64,000 nt of DNA from Phreatobacter oligotrophus (GTDB lineage: Bacteria; Pseudomonadota; Alphaproteobacteria; Rhizobiales; Phreatobacteraceae): assembly GCF_003046185.1 (NCBI RefSeq), contig NZ_PZZL01000002.1, positions 186,001 through 250,000 on the forward strand, written 5' to 3'. The notes below the pieces were generated by a model. It was not told where the DNA came from, searched no databases, and saw only the letters and a program-made list of their open reading frames with translations. Positions 34,741-43,279 of this stretch are shown one piece after another. Within the stretch, counting starts at the first letter, position 1, and each line of letters begins with the position of its first letter. Both the position numbers and the translations under genes were made by a program.

Positions 34741-35753
34741 TCCCGGCCCTCCGGGATGCCCAGCTTCTTCTTCAGCCAGGGCCAGACGCCGTTCGGCGCG
34801 TACCATATGATGACCATCAGCGCGGCGCCGTAGAAGACGAGATTGACGCCGGGGATGGCGCGGCCGGCGATCTTCTCCACCAGGGCGATGAGCATCTGGC
34901 CAAGAGGCGTGAGGATGAAGGCGCCGAGGATGGGGCCGAAAAGGGTGCCGAGCCCGCCGATGATCGGCGCGAGGATCATCTCGATGGACCGGGCGATGTC
35001 GAAGGTCTGACTGGGGAAGAGGTTGTTCTGGTAGAAGGCATAGACGACGCCGGCCACCGCCGTCATGGCGGAGGAGACGATCACCGCCGCCATCTTGGCG
35101 CGGAAGACGTCGATGCCGAGCGCCCGGGCGGCTTCGGCATCCTCGCGCACGGCGAGCCAGGCATGGCCGAGCTTGGAGCGGCGCAGCAGCGCGCAGACGA
35201 CGAAGGCCACCACCATCATGGCGAGCGCCACGTAGTAGAAGAGCACCGGCCCGCCGCGCAGGTTGATGGGGCTCGCGACCTGCGAGACAGGAATGAAGAA
35301 GCCCGCCGCGCCGCCGACGAAGGACCAGTTGTCGAAGCCGATGCGCGTCACCTCGGCAAAGGCGATGGTGAGCAGAGCAAAATAGACGCCCTCGATGCCG
35401 AAGCGGAAGCCGAGCCAGCCGATGGCGGCGCCGAAGGTGGCCGCGACCAGCACGGCGGGCACGATGGCGATGGCCGGCGAGATGCCGAACTTCACCCAGA
35501 GCAGCGCGCCGATATAGCCGCCGAGGCCGACATAGAGCGCGTGGCCGAGCGAGAGCTGGCCGCAGAAGCCCATCATGATGTTCCAGGCCTGGCCGACGGT
35601 GGCGAACCAGAAGATCAGGAAGAAGACCGAGAGCAGGTAGCGGTCAAGCATCACGGGCGCGACGGCGAGCACCGCGACCATCAGGCCGAGCAGCAGGAGG
35701 GCGCGGCGCGGCGCCTCCGCCGCGAGATGCGAGAGCGAGGCGAGCGGGTTCAT
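34737..35753 (-). CDS. livM: Branched-chain amino-acid ABC transporter permease LivM
   Basis: The 338-residue permease has about nine hydrophobic segments. The conserved WNIMMGFCGQLSLGHALYVG motif lies near residues 52-71 and GPILGAFILTPLGQ near the C-terminus. The cytoplasmic coupling loop includes GHAWLAVREDAEAARALGID. It forms the pore with LivH. It overlaps livH by 4 bases and livG by 4 bases. Confidence 0.93.
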   Translation of the reverse strand: MNPLASLSHLAAEAPRRALLLLGLMVAVLAVAPVMLDRYLLSVFFLIFWFATVGQAWNIMMGFCGQLSLGHALYVGLGGYIGALLWVKFGISPAIAIVPAVLVAATFGAAIGWLGFRFGIEGVYFALLTIAFAEVTRIGFDNWSFVGGAAGFFIPVSQVASPINLRGGPVLFYYVALAMMVVAFVVCALLRRSKLGHAWLAVREDAEAARALGIDVFRAKMAAVIVSSAMTAVAGVVYAFYQNNLFPSQTFDIARSIEMILAPIIGGLGTLFGPILGAFILTPLGQMLIALVEKIAGRAIPGVNLVFYGAALMVIIWYAPNGVWPWLKKKLGIPEGRE

Positions 35754-36619
35754 GCGCGCTTCCCCAGGAGGCCCTGCGGGCGCAACGCCAGGATGAGGAC
35801 GAGCAGGCCGAATGAGGCCATGGTCTTCATGGAGGGCGCGACCAGGACGGAGGCCAGCGCATCGGCGACACCGATGAGCAGGCCGCCGATGATGGCGCCG
35901 GTCATCGAGCCCATGCCGCCGATGATGACGATGGTGAAGGCGAGCAGCGTATAGGCCGGCGCGATCATCGGCGTCGCATCGGTCAGCGTCACCATCAGCG
36001 CGCCGGCGGCGCCGACGCAGGCAAGGCCCAGGCCGAAGGTGAGCGCATAGAGCTTCTTCACGTCGAGGCCGACCACGGCGGCGCCGGTGAGGTTGTCGGC
36101 GCAGGCGCGGATGGCGATGCCGGTATCGGTGAAGCGGAAGAAGGCGAAGAGCAGGCCGGAGACGGCCAGCGCCGCGATCGCCGCATAGACGCGCACCTTG
36201 TCGACGATAACCGGGCCGATATCCCAGCTGTCGAAGGAATAGGGCAGGTTGGCGCTGCGGGCATCAGGCCCGAAGATCATCAGCGTGCCGTTGACCAGGA
36301 TGATCGCGACGCCGACCAGCAGGATGAACTGCTCGTGCTCGGGCCGCGACACGAAGGGATTGATGAGGGTGCGCTGCAGCCCGTAACCGATGACGAAGAA
36401 GGCCAGCGCGATGGGCAGCATCGACAGGAAGGGGTCGATGCCGAAGGAGCGGAACAGGATGAAGGCCGCGTACATGCCAACCACGGCGAACTCGCCATGG
36501 GCAAAATTCACCACCCGGACGACGCCGAAGATGACGGAAAGCCCGAGCGCCATCAGGCCATAGACGAGGCCCGTCAGGACGCCCTGGACAAGGACGTTGG
36601 CATAAAGCGACCAAAGCAT
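35750..36619 (-). CDS. livH: Branched-chain amino-acid ABC transporter permease LivH
   Basis: The 289-residue permease opens with VLVQGVLTGLVYGLMALGLS and the LivH hallmark VVRVVNFAHGEFAVVGMYAA near residues 33-52. The coupling loop reads GIAIRACADNLTGAAVVGLDVKK, and the C-terminus ends LALRPQGLLGKRA. About eight membrane segments are seen. Unlike in standard liv operons, its upstream neighbour on the same strand is a vapBC pair, not the binding-protein gene. Confidence 0.93.
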   Translation of the reverse strand: MLWSLYANVLVQGVLTGLVYGLMALGLSVIFGVVRVVNFAHGEFAVVGMYAAFILFRSFGIDPFLSMLPIALAFFVIGYGLQRTLINPFVSRPEHEQFILLVGVAIILVNGTLMIFGPDARSANLPYSFDSWDIGPVIVDKVRVYAAIAALAVSGLLFAFFRFTDTGIAIRACADNLTGAAVVGLDVKKLYALTFGLGLACVGAAGALMVTLTDATPMIAPAYTLLAFTIVIIGGMGSMTGAIIGGLLIGVADALASVLVAPSMKTMASFGLLVLILALRPQGLLGKRA

Positions 36620-36653
36620 GGGCAGAGACGATCCCGGTGCGGTGCGACAGGGC

Positions 36654-36682
36654 GAGTTAAACGGTCAGCGGCGGAGGAGCAA
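36654..36682 (-). promoter_or_regulatory. Candidate promoter for livHMGF downstream of vapBC
   Basis: On the minus strand TTGCTC (36677-36682) and TAACTC (36654-36659) are 17 bases apart and lie about 40 bases before the livH ATG. The match to sigma-70 boxes is moderate. If real, it keeps the permease and ATPase genes expressed independently of the inserted toxin-antitoxin pair. Confidence 0.3.
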
Positions 36683-36739
36683 CCGCCGTGCCGGAATGGG
36701 CGACGAGCCGCCGTGACGCGGGCTGCGGAGAGGTGCCCC

Positions 36740-37171
36740 TCAACGCGGGACGGGCACCACGGTCGGCACACCCAACAACGGCGCCGCATCCGCAAGCCGG
36801 CGATCAAGCGTTGCGAGCGTCGCCCCCCGTTCTGCTGCAATCGCGCAATGCAGTGCGTCGCCCGCCCTGAGGGCCAGTTCATGCTGATTGGACAGGCGGG
36901 CAGCGTGGGCAAAATGATCGCTGCTGACCGGCAGAAGCAGAAGGCTCTCCGACACCAGGGTGGCGAAGACCGAAAGCGCCCGGGCTCGTTGATCCACGGT
37001 GATCGCCCCGATGCGCAGCTTCTGCGACAGGGCAGAGGAGAACTCGGTGATGGTCCAGTGACTGATCGAGAGGTCCGCGGGGTCCTGTTGAGCGAGCCAA
37101 GCCTGCACAGCAGGCGTCGTGGCTTCCCGCGTGAGGGCTGCAACGAGAACCGACGTATCGAGATAGATCAT
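36740..37171 (-). CDS. vapC: PIN-domain toxin VapC
   Basis: The 143-residue PIN ribonuclease has its acidic active-site residues in place: Asp5 ([10 protein letters not shown]), Glu43 (TITEFSSAL), Asp105 ([10 protein letters not shown]) and Asp123 (TLDRRLAD). VapC toxins cut initiator tRNA or rRNA when the antitoxin is lost. The ATG shares its A with the vapB stop (TGATG). A TTG one codon earlier is less likely. The pair sits between livK-like and livH, an accessory insertion. Confidence 0.9.
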   Translation of the reverse strand: MIYLDTSVLVAALTREATTPAVQAWLAQQDPADLSISHWTITEFSSALSQKLRIGAITVDQRARALSVFATLVSESLLLLPVSSDHFAHAARLSNQHELALRAGDALHCAIAAERGATLATLDRRLADAAPLLGVPTVVPVPR

Positions 37172-37413
37172 CAATACCGGTCGCTGTCGCGCAGTGCCCG
37201 GACAAAGTCGCCGGCATTCTCTGGGCTCAGGGCCATGTCGTCCGTGACCGCCGCTAGCGCCGCGGCGTCGACGGGCTTTCGCAGGGCAGAGGCGGGCGTC
37301 AACCGCGCCACGGTCTTGCCGCGGCGGGCGATCTCGATCGTATCGCCAGCCTCGGCACGATCGACCAGTTCACTCAACCGCGCCTTGGCATCAGCCAGAT
37401 TCACGGGGGACAT
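37171..37413 (-). CDS. vapB: Phd/YefM-type antitoxin of the VapBC pair
   Basis: The 80-residue protein has the Phd/YefM N-terminal dimer/DNA-binding fold ([20 protein letters not shown] and [16 protein letters not shown]). An acidic, helical C-terminal tail neutralises the toxin. AGGAGGCGCGC precedes the ATG. It binds VapC and usually represses its own promoter, which would lie at 37414-37493 beside the binding-protein stop. It is coupled to vapC by a 1-base overlap. Confidence 0.88.
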   Translation of the reverse strand: MSPVNLADAKARLSELVDRAEAGDTIEIARRGKTVARLTPASALRKPVDAAALAAVTDDMALSPENAGDFVRALRDSDRY

Positions 37414-37493
37414 GCGCGCCTCCTGACCAACAAGTTGGTCATATAGCGCATGTCGCCCCTGGGCGCGAGGCGTGCCGGCGTCCCGCCCCCGCC

Positions 37494-38720
37494 TCAGCTC
37501 CGGCCCTGCCAGGCCGGCAGCGGCAGGACAGGCTCGGCCTGGGCGACGTCCTTCGGCAGAACGACGGTCGCCGTGCGCCGGATGTTCTGCACCAGCGCCG
37601 AGCCGATGTTCGGGTTCTGGCCCTTGGCGTCGAAGGTGATGGGCCCGCCGATCATCACGTGGTCGGTGATGTTGGTGGCGCGCACCGCCTCCATCAGCTG
37701 CGGACCGTTCGTCGTCCCGGCGCGCTTGAAGGCATCGGCGGCGATCAGCAGGCCCTCGAAGGTGAAGCCGGCATTGAAGCTGTCCACGGCGAAGCGGTTG
37801 TTCGGGTTCACCTTGGCGAAGGAGCGCTCGAAGGCCTGGGTCATCTGCGACTTCGGGTTGGCCCAGGGCAGGCCGAACATGACGAAATCGGCCAGCGGGC
37901 CTAGGGCCTGGTAGAATTCTTCGTCGTAGAAGCCCGGCGAGCCCGGCGAGATGATGGCCTTGGGCTGGAAGCGCTGGCGCACCATGTCGCGCACCATCTT
38001 GATGGCGTCCGAGGCGCGGGTGACGCACATGACGAGGTCGGGGTTCAGCGAGCGGATCTTGGTCACCTCAACCGAGAGGTCCTGGGCGCGCGGGTCATAG
38101 GCGATCTTGTCGACCAGCTCGATCGGCAGGCCGACGCGCGGCCAGATGGCATCCATGGCGTTGCGCTGGGCGGTTCCGAACGTGTCGTTGGCGTGCAGGA
38201 ACACCGCCTTCTCGAACTTGATGGATTTCGCATCCATCACGTCCTTGATGAGACGCAGGCCGTTGGTGACGAGTTGGCCGCCGGTCTGGAAGTTGCGGAC
38301 GAGGAACTTGTAGCCCTGCTCGGTGATCTGCGGGGCGGCGGCGACATTGACCACGAAGGGGATTTGCCGCTGCTCGGTCACTTGGGCGATGGCCAGCGTA
38401 TGGCCGGAATCGAAGGCGCCGGTGAGGACATGGCAGCCCTCGTTGATGGCGCGCTCGGCCTGGGTGCGGGCGACGTCGGCATTCGACTCGGTGTCGATGT
38501 GGACGATCTCGACGCGGTAGCCGAGCTGGGCGAGGAGCTCGGGCGCGGCGAGCGCGCCGCGATGCATGGACTGGCCGGCCTGGGCGAAGAAGCCGGAGCG
38601 CGGCAGCAGCGAGCCGATCTTGATGGTCTGGCCTTGGGCCTTCACCACGGCGGGGGTAGCGAAGGCAGCGGCGGCGCCGGCCATGACGGTGCGGCGGGAC
38701 AGGCGGGTCGAACGGGTCAT
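37494..38720 (-). CDS. ABC transporter substrate-binding protein, LivJ/LivK type
   Basis: The 408-residue periplasmic binding protein has a Tat-like leader (TRSTRLSRRTVMAGAAAA, likely cleavage after VKAQ). The type I periplasmic fold opens with TIKIGSLLPRSGFFAQAGQS and has ERAINEGCHVLTGAFDSGHT near residues 105-124. It should deliver ligand to LivHM encoded downstream, beyond the vapBC pair. ATG 38720 has GGGAGG just before it, and a short GC hairpin (38732-38747) lies immediately upstream of that site. Several signature residues for leucine binding cannot be judged by eye, so the ligand is open. Confidence 0.9.
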   Translation of the reverse strand: MTRSTRLSRRTVMAGAAAAFATPAVVKAQGQTIKIGSLLPRSGFFAQAGQSMHRGALAAPELLAQLGYRVEIVHIDTESNADVARTQAERAINEGCHVLTGAFDSGHTLAIAQVTEQRQIPFVVNVAAAPQITEQGYKFLVRNFQTGGQLVTNGLRLIKDVMDAKSIKFEKAVFLHANDTFGTAQRNAMDAIWPRVGLPIELVDKIAYDPRAQDLSVEVTKIRSLNPDLVMCVTRASDAIKMVRDMVRQRFQPKAIISPGSPGFYDEEFYQALGPLADFVMFGLPWANPKSQMTQAFERSFAKVNPNNRFAVDSFNAGFTFEGLLIAADAFKRAGTTNGPQLMEAVRATNITDHVMIGGPITFDAKGQNPNIGSALVQNIRRTATVVLPKDVAQAEPVLPLPAWQGRS

Positions 38721-38851
38721 GAAATCCTCCCGGCCCCCGGTGGGGCCTTGTATGGGCGCGATCTTAGCGAAAGCGGCGGTGAGGGGAAGGCGGGCGCGAC
38801 GCATGGTCCCTCCCCTGTTGGTTGCACCCTTAGGTCCCGCCGGGATTGGCC

Positions 38852-39643
38852 TCAGGCGGGCGTCTTGTGCTCGAAGCGGCAGATGTCGGCGATGATGCAG
38901 CGGGGGCAGTCGGGCTTCGCCGCCTTGCAGACATAGCGGCCGTGCAGGATGAGCCAGTGGTGGGCGTGCAGGCGGTAGGCGTCCGGCACCACCTTCTCGA
39001 GCCCAAGCTCGACCGCCAGCGGCGTCGCGCCGGGGGCGAGGCCCGTGCGGTTGGCGACGCGGAAGAGGTGGGTGTCCACCGCGATGGTGGGGATGCCGAA
39101 GGCCATGTTGAGCACGACATTCGCCGTCTTGCGGCCGACGCCCGGCAATTGCTCCAGCGCCTCGCGGTCGACCGGCACCGCGCCGCCATGCCGCTCGATG
39201 AGCAGGCGCGACAGGGCGATGACGTTCTTCGCCTTGTTGCGGAAGAGGCCGATGGTCTTGATGTAGGAGACGAGGCCCTCCTCGCCGAGCGCCACCATCT
39301 TTTCCGGCGTGTCGACGACCTGGAACAGCGGACGCGTCGCCTTGTTGACGCCGACATCGGTCGCCTGCGCCGACAGCACCACGGCCACCAGCAGCGTATA
39401 GGCGTTGATGCTCTCGAGCTCGCCCTTCGGCTCGGGCTCGACCTCGTGGAAGCGGAAGAAGATCGCCTCGATCTCGGCCGGCGTCAGGCCATCACGCTTG
39501 CGCCGTTTCGCGGCGGCCTTCGCAGCCGCGGTGTTGGCGAGCGCCATGCCGGCGGTGATCTTCGGCGCCCGTTTGCGCGCCGGCTTCTTCGGCTTGGCCG
39601 ACGAGGGCGTGGATGACGACTTCGGAGTGGTCGGACCGGGCAT
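38852..39643 (-). CDS. nth: Endonuclease III
   Basis: The 263-residue DNA glycosylase/AP lyase removes oxidised pyrimidines. The helix-hairpin-helix LEQLPGVGRKTANVVLN carries the catalytic Lys, and AVDTHLFRVANR carries the catalytic Asp. The C-terminal iron-sulfur loop is C-x6-C-x2-C-x5-C (CKAAKPDCPRCIIADIC). The N-terminus has an extra ~50 residue Lys/Ala/Pro-rich extension before the family core, commonly seen in this order. ATG 39643 is the assumed start. It is divergent from the DUF2244 gene. Confidence 0.95.
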   Translation of the reverse strand: MPGPTTPKSSSTPSSAKPKKPARKRAPKITAGMALANTAAAKAAAKRRKRDGLTPAEIEAIFFRFHEVEPEPKGELESINAYTLLVAVVLSAQATDVGVNKATRPLFQVVDTPEKMVALGEEGLVSYIKTIGLFRNKAKNVIALSRLLIERHGGAVPVDREALEQLPGVGRKTANVVLNMAFGIPTIAVDTHLFRVANRTGLAPGATPLAVELGLEKVVPDAYRLHAHHWLILHGRYVCKAAKPDCPRCIIADICRFEHKTPA

Positions 39644-39665
39644 GTGGCTCGTATAGTCGGTCGTC

Positions 39666-40202
39666 ATGAGCACCGGCAACATGCAACCGGGCGCGGCCCT
39701 CGCCGACGCCGAAGACCCGCCGCTCTTCGCGGCGATCCTCACCCCCCACCGCTCGATGGGATGGCCCGGCTTCCTCGCCGTGATGGGCGCGGTGGCGGCG
39801 GTCAACCTCGTCGGCGCGGTGGTCTTCACCGCCATCGGAGCCTGGCCCGTCCTGCCCTTCCTGGGCTTGGACGTGCTGATCATCTTCCTCGCCTTCCGGG
39901 CCAATTACCGCCATGCCCGCGCCTTCGAGGAGGTCATCGTCACGCCGACCGAGCTGCGCATCCGCAAGGTGACCTGGCACGGCCATGCCCGCGAATGGCG
40001 CTTCAACCCCGCCTGGACGCGGCTGACCCAGCAGCGCGACGAGGAGGACGGCCAGGTGCTCGGCCTGACGCTGGACGAAGGCCGGCGGCGGCTCGACATC
40101 GCGACCTTCCTGCCGCCCGTCGAGCGGGAGGGCTTCGGCAAGGCCTTGTCGGCGGCGCTCGCCGAGGCTAAGCGCGGACCGGATCGCACGCGCTTCGACT
40201 GA
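39666..40202 (+). CDS. DUF2244 membrane protein
   Basis: The 178-residue product has two adjacent membrane helices (GFLAVMGAVAAVNLVGAVVF and WPVLPFLGLDVLIIFLAF). A short arginine-rich loop (RANYRHARAFEEV) and a soluble C-terminal beta domain follow, with TPTELRIRKVTWHG and EWRFNPAWTRL. The layout matches DUF2244, of unknown function and often seen near cytochrome oxidase or nth genes in alphaproteobacteria. It ends 10 bases before the YbaK-like gene. Confidence 0.85.
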   Translation: MSTGNMQPGAALADAEDPPLFAAILTPHRSMGWPGFLAVMGAVAAVNLVGAVVFTAIGAWPVLPFLGLDVLIIFLAFRANYRHARAFEEVIVTPTELRIRKVTWHGHAREWRFNPAWTRLTQQRDEEDGQVLGLTLDEGRRRLDIATFLPPVEREGFGKALSAALAEAKRGPDRTRFD

Positions 40203-40212
40203 GGAGATCATC

Positions 40213-40680
40213 ATGGCCGGTTCGGTGGATCGGGTGAGGGACGCCCTCACCGCAGCCGGTCATGCCGACGCGATCGTGACCTTTCCGGCGAGCACGCGCA
40301 CGGCGGCGGATGCCGCAGCGGCCGTCGGCTGCGAGGTGGCGCAGATCGCCAAGTCCATCCTCTTCCGCGCCGGCGAGCGTCCGGTGCTGGTGGTGGCCTC
40401 GGGCGCCAATCGCATCGATGCGGCGAAGGTTTCCCGAATCGTCGGCATGAGCGTGGAGCGCCCCGACGCCAGCTGGGTGCGGCAGGTCACGGGCTTCGCC
40501 ATCGGCGGCGTCGCACCGGTCGGCCACCTCACGCCGCCGGTGGTGCTGATCGACCAGGACCTCGGCAAGCTCGATCGCATCTGGGCGGCGGCGGGTGCCC
40601 CCAATGCCGTGTTCGAAACGCGCTTCGACGATCTCGTGCGGATCAGCGGGGGCCAGGTCGCGGACATCGCCGAGGGCTGA
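40213..40680 (+). CDS. YbaK/ProX-type aminoacyl-tRNA deacylase
   Basis: The 155-residue editing-domain protein carries the conserved catalytic Lys in CEVAQIAKSILFRAG (about residue 50). The substrate pocket includes VTGFAIGGVAPVGH (GxxPxG motif). Such trans-editing factors hydrolyse mischarged tRNA, for example Cys- or Ala-tRNA-Pro. GAGGAGATCATC precedes ATG. It follows DUF2244 by 10 bases, so co-transcription is likely. Confidence 0.88.
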   Translation: MAGSVDRVRDALTAAGHADAIVTFPASTRTAADAAAAVGCEVAQIAKSILFRAGERPVLVVASGANRIDAAKVSRIVGMSVERPDASWVRQVTGFAIGGVAPVGHLTPPVVLIDQDLGKLDRIWAAAGAPNAVFETRFDDLVRISGGQVADIAEG

Positions 40681-40746
40681 GAAATCGGGTGGCAGGGGCT
40701 GCCGGGCTGGCGCACTCTCAGCCCATGTTCAGCCGCGGAGGCCCCC

Positions 40747-41634
40747 ATGCTCAACGTCGTCCAGCTGGAAAAGCACGGCACCCCGATCCGCCTCGCCGAG
40801 GCGGCGGATGACTACGAGATCGTCCGGCGCACCCTCGCCTTCATCACCGACCACTGGCGCCGCCAGCCGAGCGTCGAGGAAATGGCGGAGCATGTCGGCC
40901 TGTCGCCGGGCCACCTGCACCATCTGTTCCGCCGCTGGGCGGGCCTGACGCCGAAGGACTTCCTGCAGGCCATCACGCTCGACGCGGCGCGCTCGCTGCT
41001 GCGCGACGAGGCCTCGGTGCTCGATACGGCCTATGAGGTCGGCTATTCCGGCCCCGGGCGCCTGCACGACCTTTTCGTCACCCACGAGGCCATGTCGCCC
41101 GGCGAGTACAAGACCGGCGGCGAGGGCCTGGTCATGCGCTACGGCTTCCATCCCTCGCCATTTGGTCTCGCCATCGTGGTGGCGACAGACCGGGGGCTTG
41201 CCGGCGTCGGCTTCTGCGAGCCGGGCGGGGAACCCTCGGCGCTCGCCGACATGCGCGGGCGCTGGCCGCGGGCCAGCTTCGTCGAAGATAGCGGCGTCAC
41301 CGGACCCCTCGCCCACCGCATCTTCGACCCCGAGGCCTGGCGCGAGGACCGGCCCCTGCGGGTCTGCCTCATCGGCACCGATTTCGAGGTGAGGGTTTGG
41401 GAGACGCTGCTGCGCATCCCCATGGGCAAGGCGACGACCTATTCGACCATCGCCAGCCATATCGGCCGGCCGACGGCGGCGCGCGCGGTGGGCGCGGCGG
41501 TGGGCAAGAACCCGATCTCCTTCGTCGTGCCCTGCCACCGGGTGCTCGGCCGCTCCGGCGCGCTCACCGGTTATCACTGGGGCCTGACCCGCAAGCAGGC
41601 CATGCTCGGCTGGGAGGCCGGGCACACGGGGTGA
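40747..41634 (+). CDS. Ada-like bifunctional regulator/methylated-DNA--protein-cysteine methyltransferase
   Basis: The 295-residue protein has an N-terminal AraC-type helix-turn-helix region (about residues 28-115, with HVGLSPGHLHHLFRRWAG and TAYEVGYSGPGRLHD). A C-terminal alkyltransferase domain follows, whose acceptor Cys263 lies in FVVPCHRVLG. The zinc-cysteine N-terminal domain of E. coli Ada, which senses methylphosphotriesters, is missing. It repairs O6-alkylguanine and may still regulate. The ribosome site is CGGAGGCC. Confidence 0.93.
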   Translation: MLNVVQLEKHGTPIRLAEAADDYEIVRRTLAFITDHWRRQPSVEEMAEHVGLSPGHLHHLFRRWAGLTPKDFLQAITLDAARSLLRDEASVLDTAYEVGYSGPGRLHDLFVTHEAMSPGEYKTGGEGLVMRYGFHPSPFGLAIVVATDRGLAGVGFCEPGGEPSALADMRGRWPRASFVEDSGVTGPLAHRIFDPEAWREDRPLRVCLIGTDFEVRVWETLLRIPMGKATTYSTIASHIGRPTAARAVGAAVGKNPISFVVPCHRVLGRSGALTGYHWGLTRKQAMLGWEAGHTG

Positions 41635-41676
41635 GGCAGGGAGGGGCGGGGCCGCTGCCGCGTGAGGCGGGGGACT

Positions 41677-41862
41677 AAACCCTCTCCCTTCATGGGAGAG
41701 GGTGGCGCCGTCAGGCGCCGGGTGAGGGTTGGTCCTCGATCCGCCTAGGGGGCTGCTCAGGTCGCGTTTCGATGCAAACACCGCGCACAGGCGGAGGGCC
41801 TGTGGCTCCCCCCTCACCCGGCCGCTGACGCGGCCACCCTCTCCCATGAAGGGAGAGGGTTT
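41677..41862. repeat. Intergenic inverted repeat, family A variant
   Basis: The gap 41635-41947 (313 bases) holds no gene. Left arm AAACCCTCTCCCTTCATGGG (41677-41696) is mirrored by the right arm ending GGGAGAGGGTTT at 41862. Inner arms GTCAGGCGCCGGGTGAGGG and CCTCACCCGGCCGCTGACG also pair, giving a ~186 bp hairpin element. It is related to family A by the CTCTCCC/GGGAGAG ends but carries ATG-containing loops. The remainder of the gap shows only the weak upstream region of the MATE gene. Confidence 0.6.
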
Positions 41863-41947
41863 CGCGCCTGCCGTCCCGCCACCGCCCCATGGCTCCCCTG
41901 CCGGTCCGATAGCTGCAATCGCCGGTCGCACTGGCTAGAACGGGCGG

Positions 41948-43279
41948 GTGACCCACGCCCTCCCCCAGACCGCGCCCCCCGAGGTCAGCCACCGCCGGAT
42001 CCTCTCCATCGCGGTGCCGATGATCTTCGCCCATGTGACGACGCCGCTCCTCGGCATCGTCAGCACCGCCGCCATCGGCCGGCTCGGCGATCCGATCGCG
42101 CTTGCCGCCGTGGCACTCGGCGCGGTCATCATGGACATGCTGGTCTGGGCCTTCGCCTTCCTGCGCATGGGCACGATCGGGCTGACTGCACAGGCCCGCG
42201 GCCGGGCCGACGAGACCGAGCGGCGCGCTGTCATCGCCCGGGCGCTGCTCATCGGCATCGCCTGCGGCCTCGCCATCCTCGTGCTGAAAGTGCCGCTGCT
42301 GGCGCTCATCTTTCGCGCCATGGGCGCCTCGCCTGCGGCGACGGCGGCGGCCGACACCTATGTCTCCGTTCGCCTCGTCTCGATCCCCGCCATCTTCATC
42401 AATTTCGCCGTGCTCGGCTGGCTCATCGGCCAGGCGCGGACCATGACGGGACTGGTCCTGCAGATCGTCATCAATGTCGGCAACATGGCCCTGACCGTGC
42501 TCTTCGTCTCGGTCCTGGAACTCGGCATCGCCGGCGCCGCCACCGCCAATGCGTTGGCCGAATGGATCGGCGCGGCGGTCGGCCTCGTCGTGGTGCTCGC
42601 CTCGCTCGGCTGGCGCCTCACCGTGCCGTGGTCGGTCATTCTCGACCGGGCGCGCCTCATCCAGACCTTCGCCATCAACCGCGACATCATGATCCGCACG
42701 GCGGCGCTGCTCGCCTCGCTCGCCTTCTTCACCCGCCAGGGGGCGGTCGGTAGCGACACGGTGCTCGCCGCCAACGCCATCCTGATGAACTTCGTCGGCA
42801 TCGTCGCCTTCTTCCTCGACGGCTTCGCCACCTCCGCCGAGCAGCTCGGCGGCCAGGCGGTCGGCGCCCGCGACGAGGCCAGCTTCCGCCGCGCGGTCTG
42901 GCTCTCCTCGATTTGGGCGGTCGCCTTCGGCACGGTCGCCTCCGCCGTGTTCTTCGTCGGTGGCGGTGCGGCCATCGACTTCGTCTCGACCTCGGAGGCC
43001 GTGCGCGCGGAGGCGAAGCGCTACCTGCCCTACATGGCGCTGACGCCTTTCACGGGGGTCATGGCCTTCCTGTTCGACGGTGTCTTCATCGGCGCGACCT
43101 GGGCGGTCGCCATGCGCAACTGCATGCTGGCCTCGCTCGCGACCTTCATCGCGGCGTGGTGGCTGCTGTCCGGCTTCGGCAATGACGGGCTGTGGATCGC
43201 CTATCTCATCCTGCAGGCGGTGCGCGGCCTCTATCTCGGCCTCGCCATGCCCGGCCTGATGCGCGTCACCTTCAGGTGA
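41948..43279 (+). CDS. MATE family multidrug/toxin efflux transporter
   Basis: The 443-residue exporter has 12 predicted membrane segments in two pseudo-symmetric halves. The start of the first half, [22 protein letters not shown], and the second-half motif [21 protein letters not shown] are typical of the DinF-like MATE branch. It expels cationic compounds with H+ or Na+. The start is GTG, because a stop (41936-41938) lies four codons upstream in frame and no ATG is available before residue 25. It overlaps pyrD by 8 bases at the 3' ends. Confidence 0.92.
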   Translation: MTHALPQTAPPEVSHRRILSIAVPMIFAHVTTPLLGIVSTAAIGRLGDPIALAAVALGAVIMDMLVWAFAFLRMGTIGLTAQARGRADETERRAVIARALLIGIACGLAILVLKVPLLALIFRAMGASPAATAAADTYVSVRLVSIPAIFINFAVLGWLIGQARTMTGLVLQIVINVGNMALTVLFVSVLELGIAGAATANALAEWIGAAVGLVVVLASLGWRLTVPWSVILDRARLIQTFAINRDIMIRTAALLASLAFFTRQGAVGSDTVLAANAILMNFVGIVAFFLDGFATSAEQLGGQAVGARDEASFRRAVWLSSIWAVAFGTVASAVFFVGGGAAIDFVSTSEAVRAEAKRYLPYMALTPFTGVMAFLFDGVFIGATWAVAMRNCMLASLATFIAAWWLLSGFGNDGLWIAYLILQAVRGLYLGLAMPGLMRVTFR

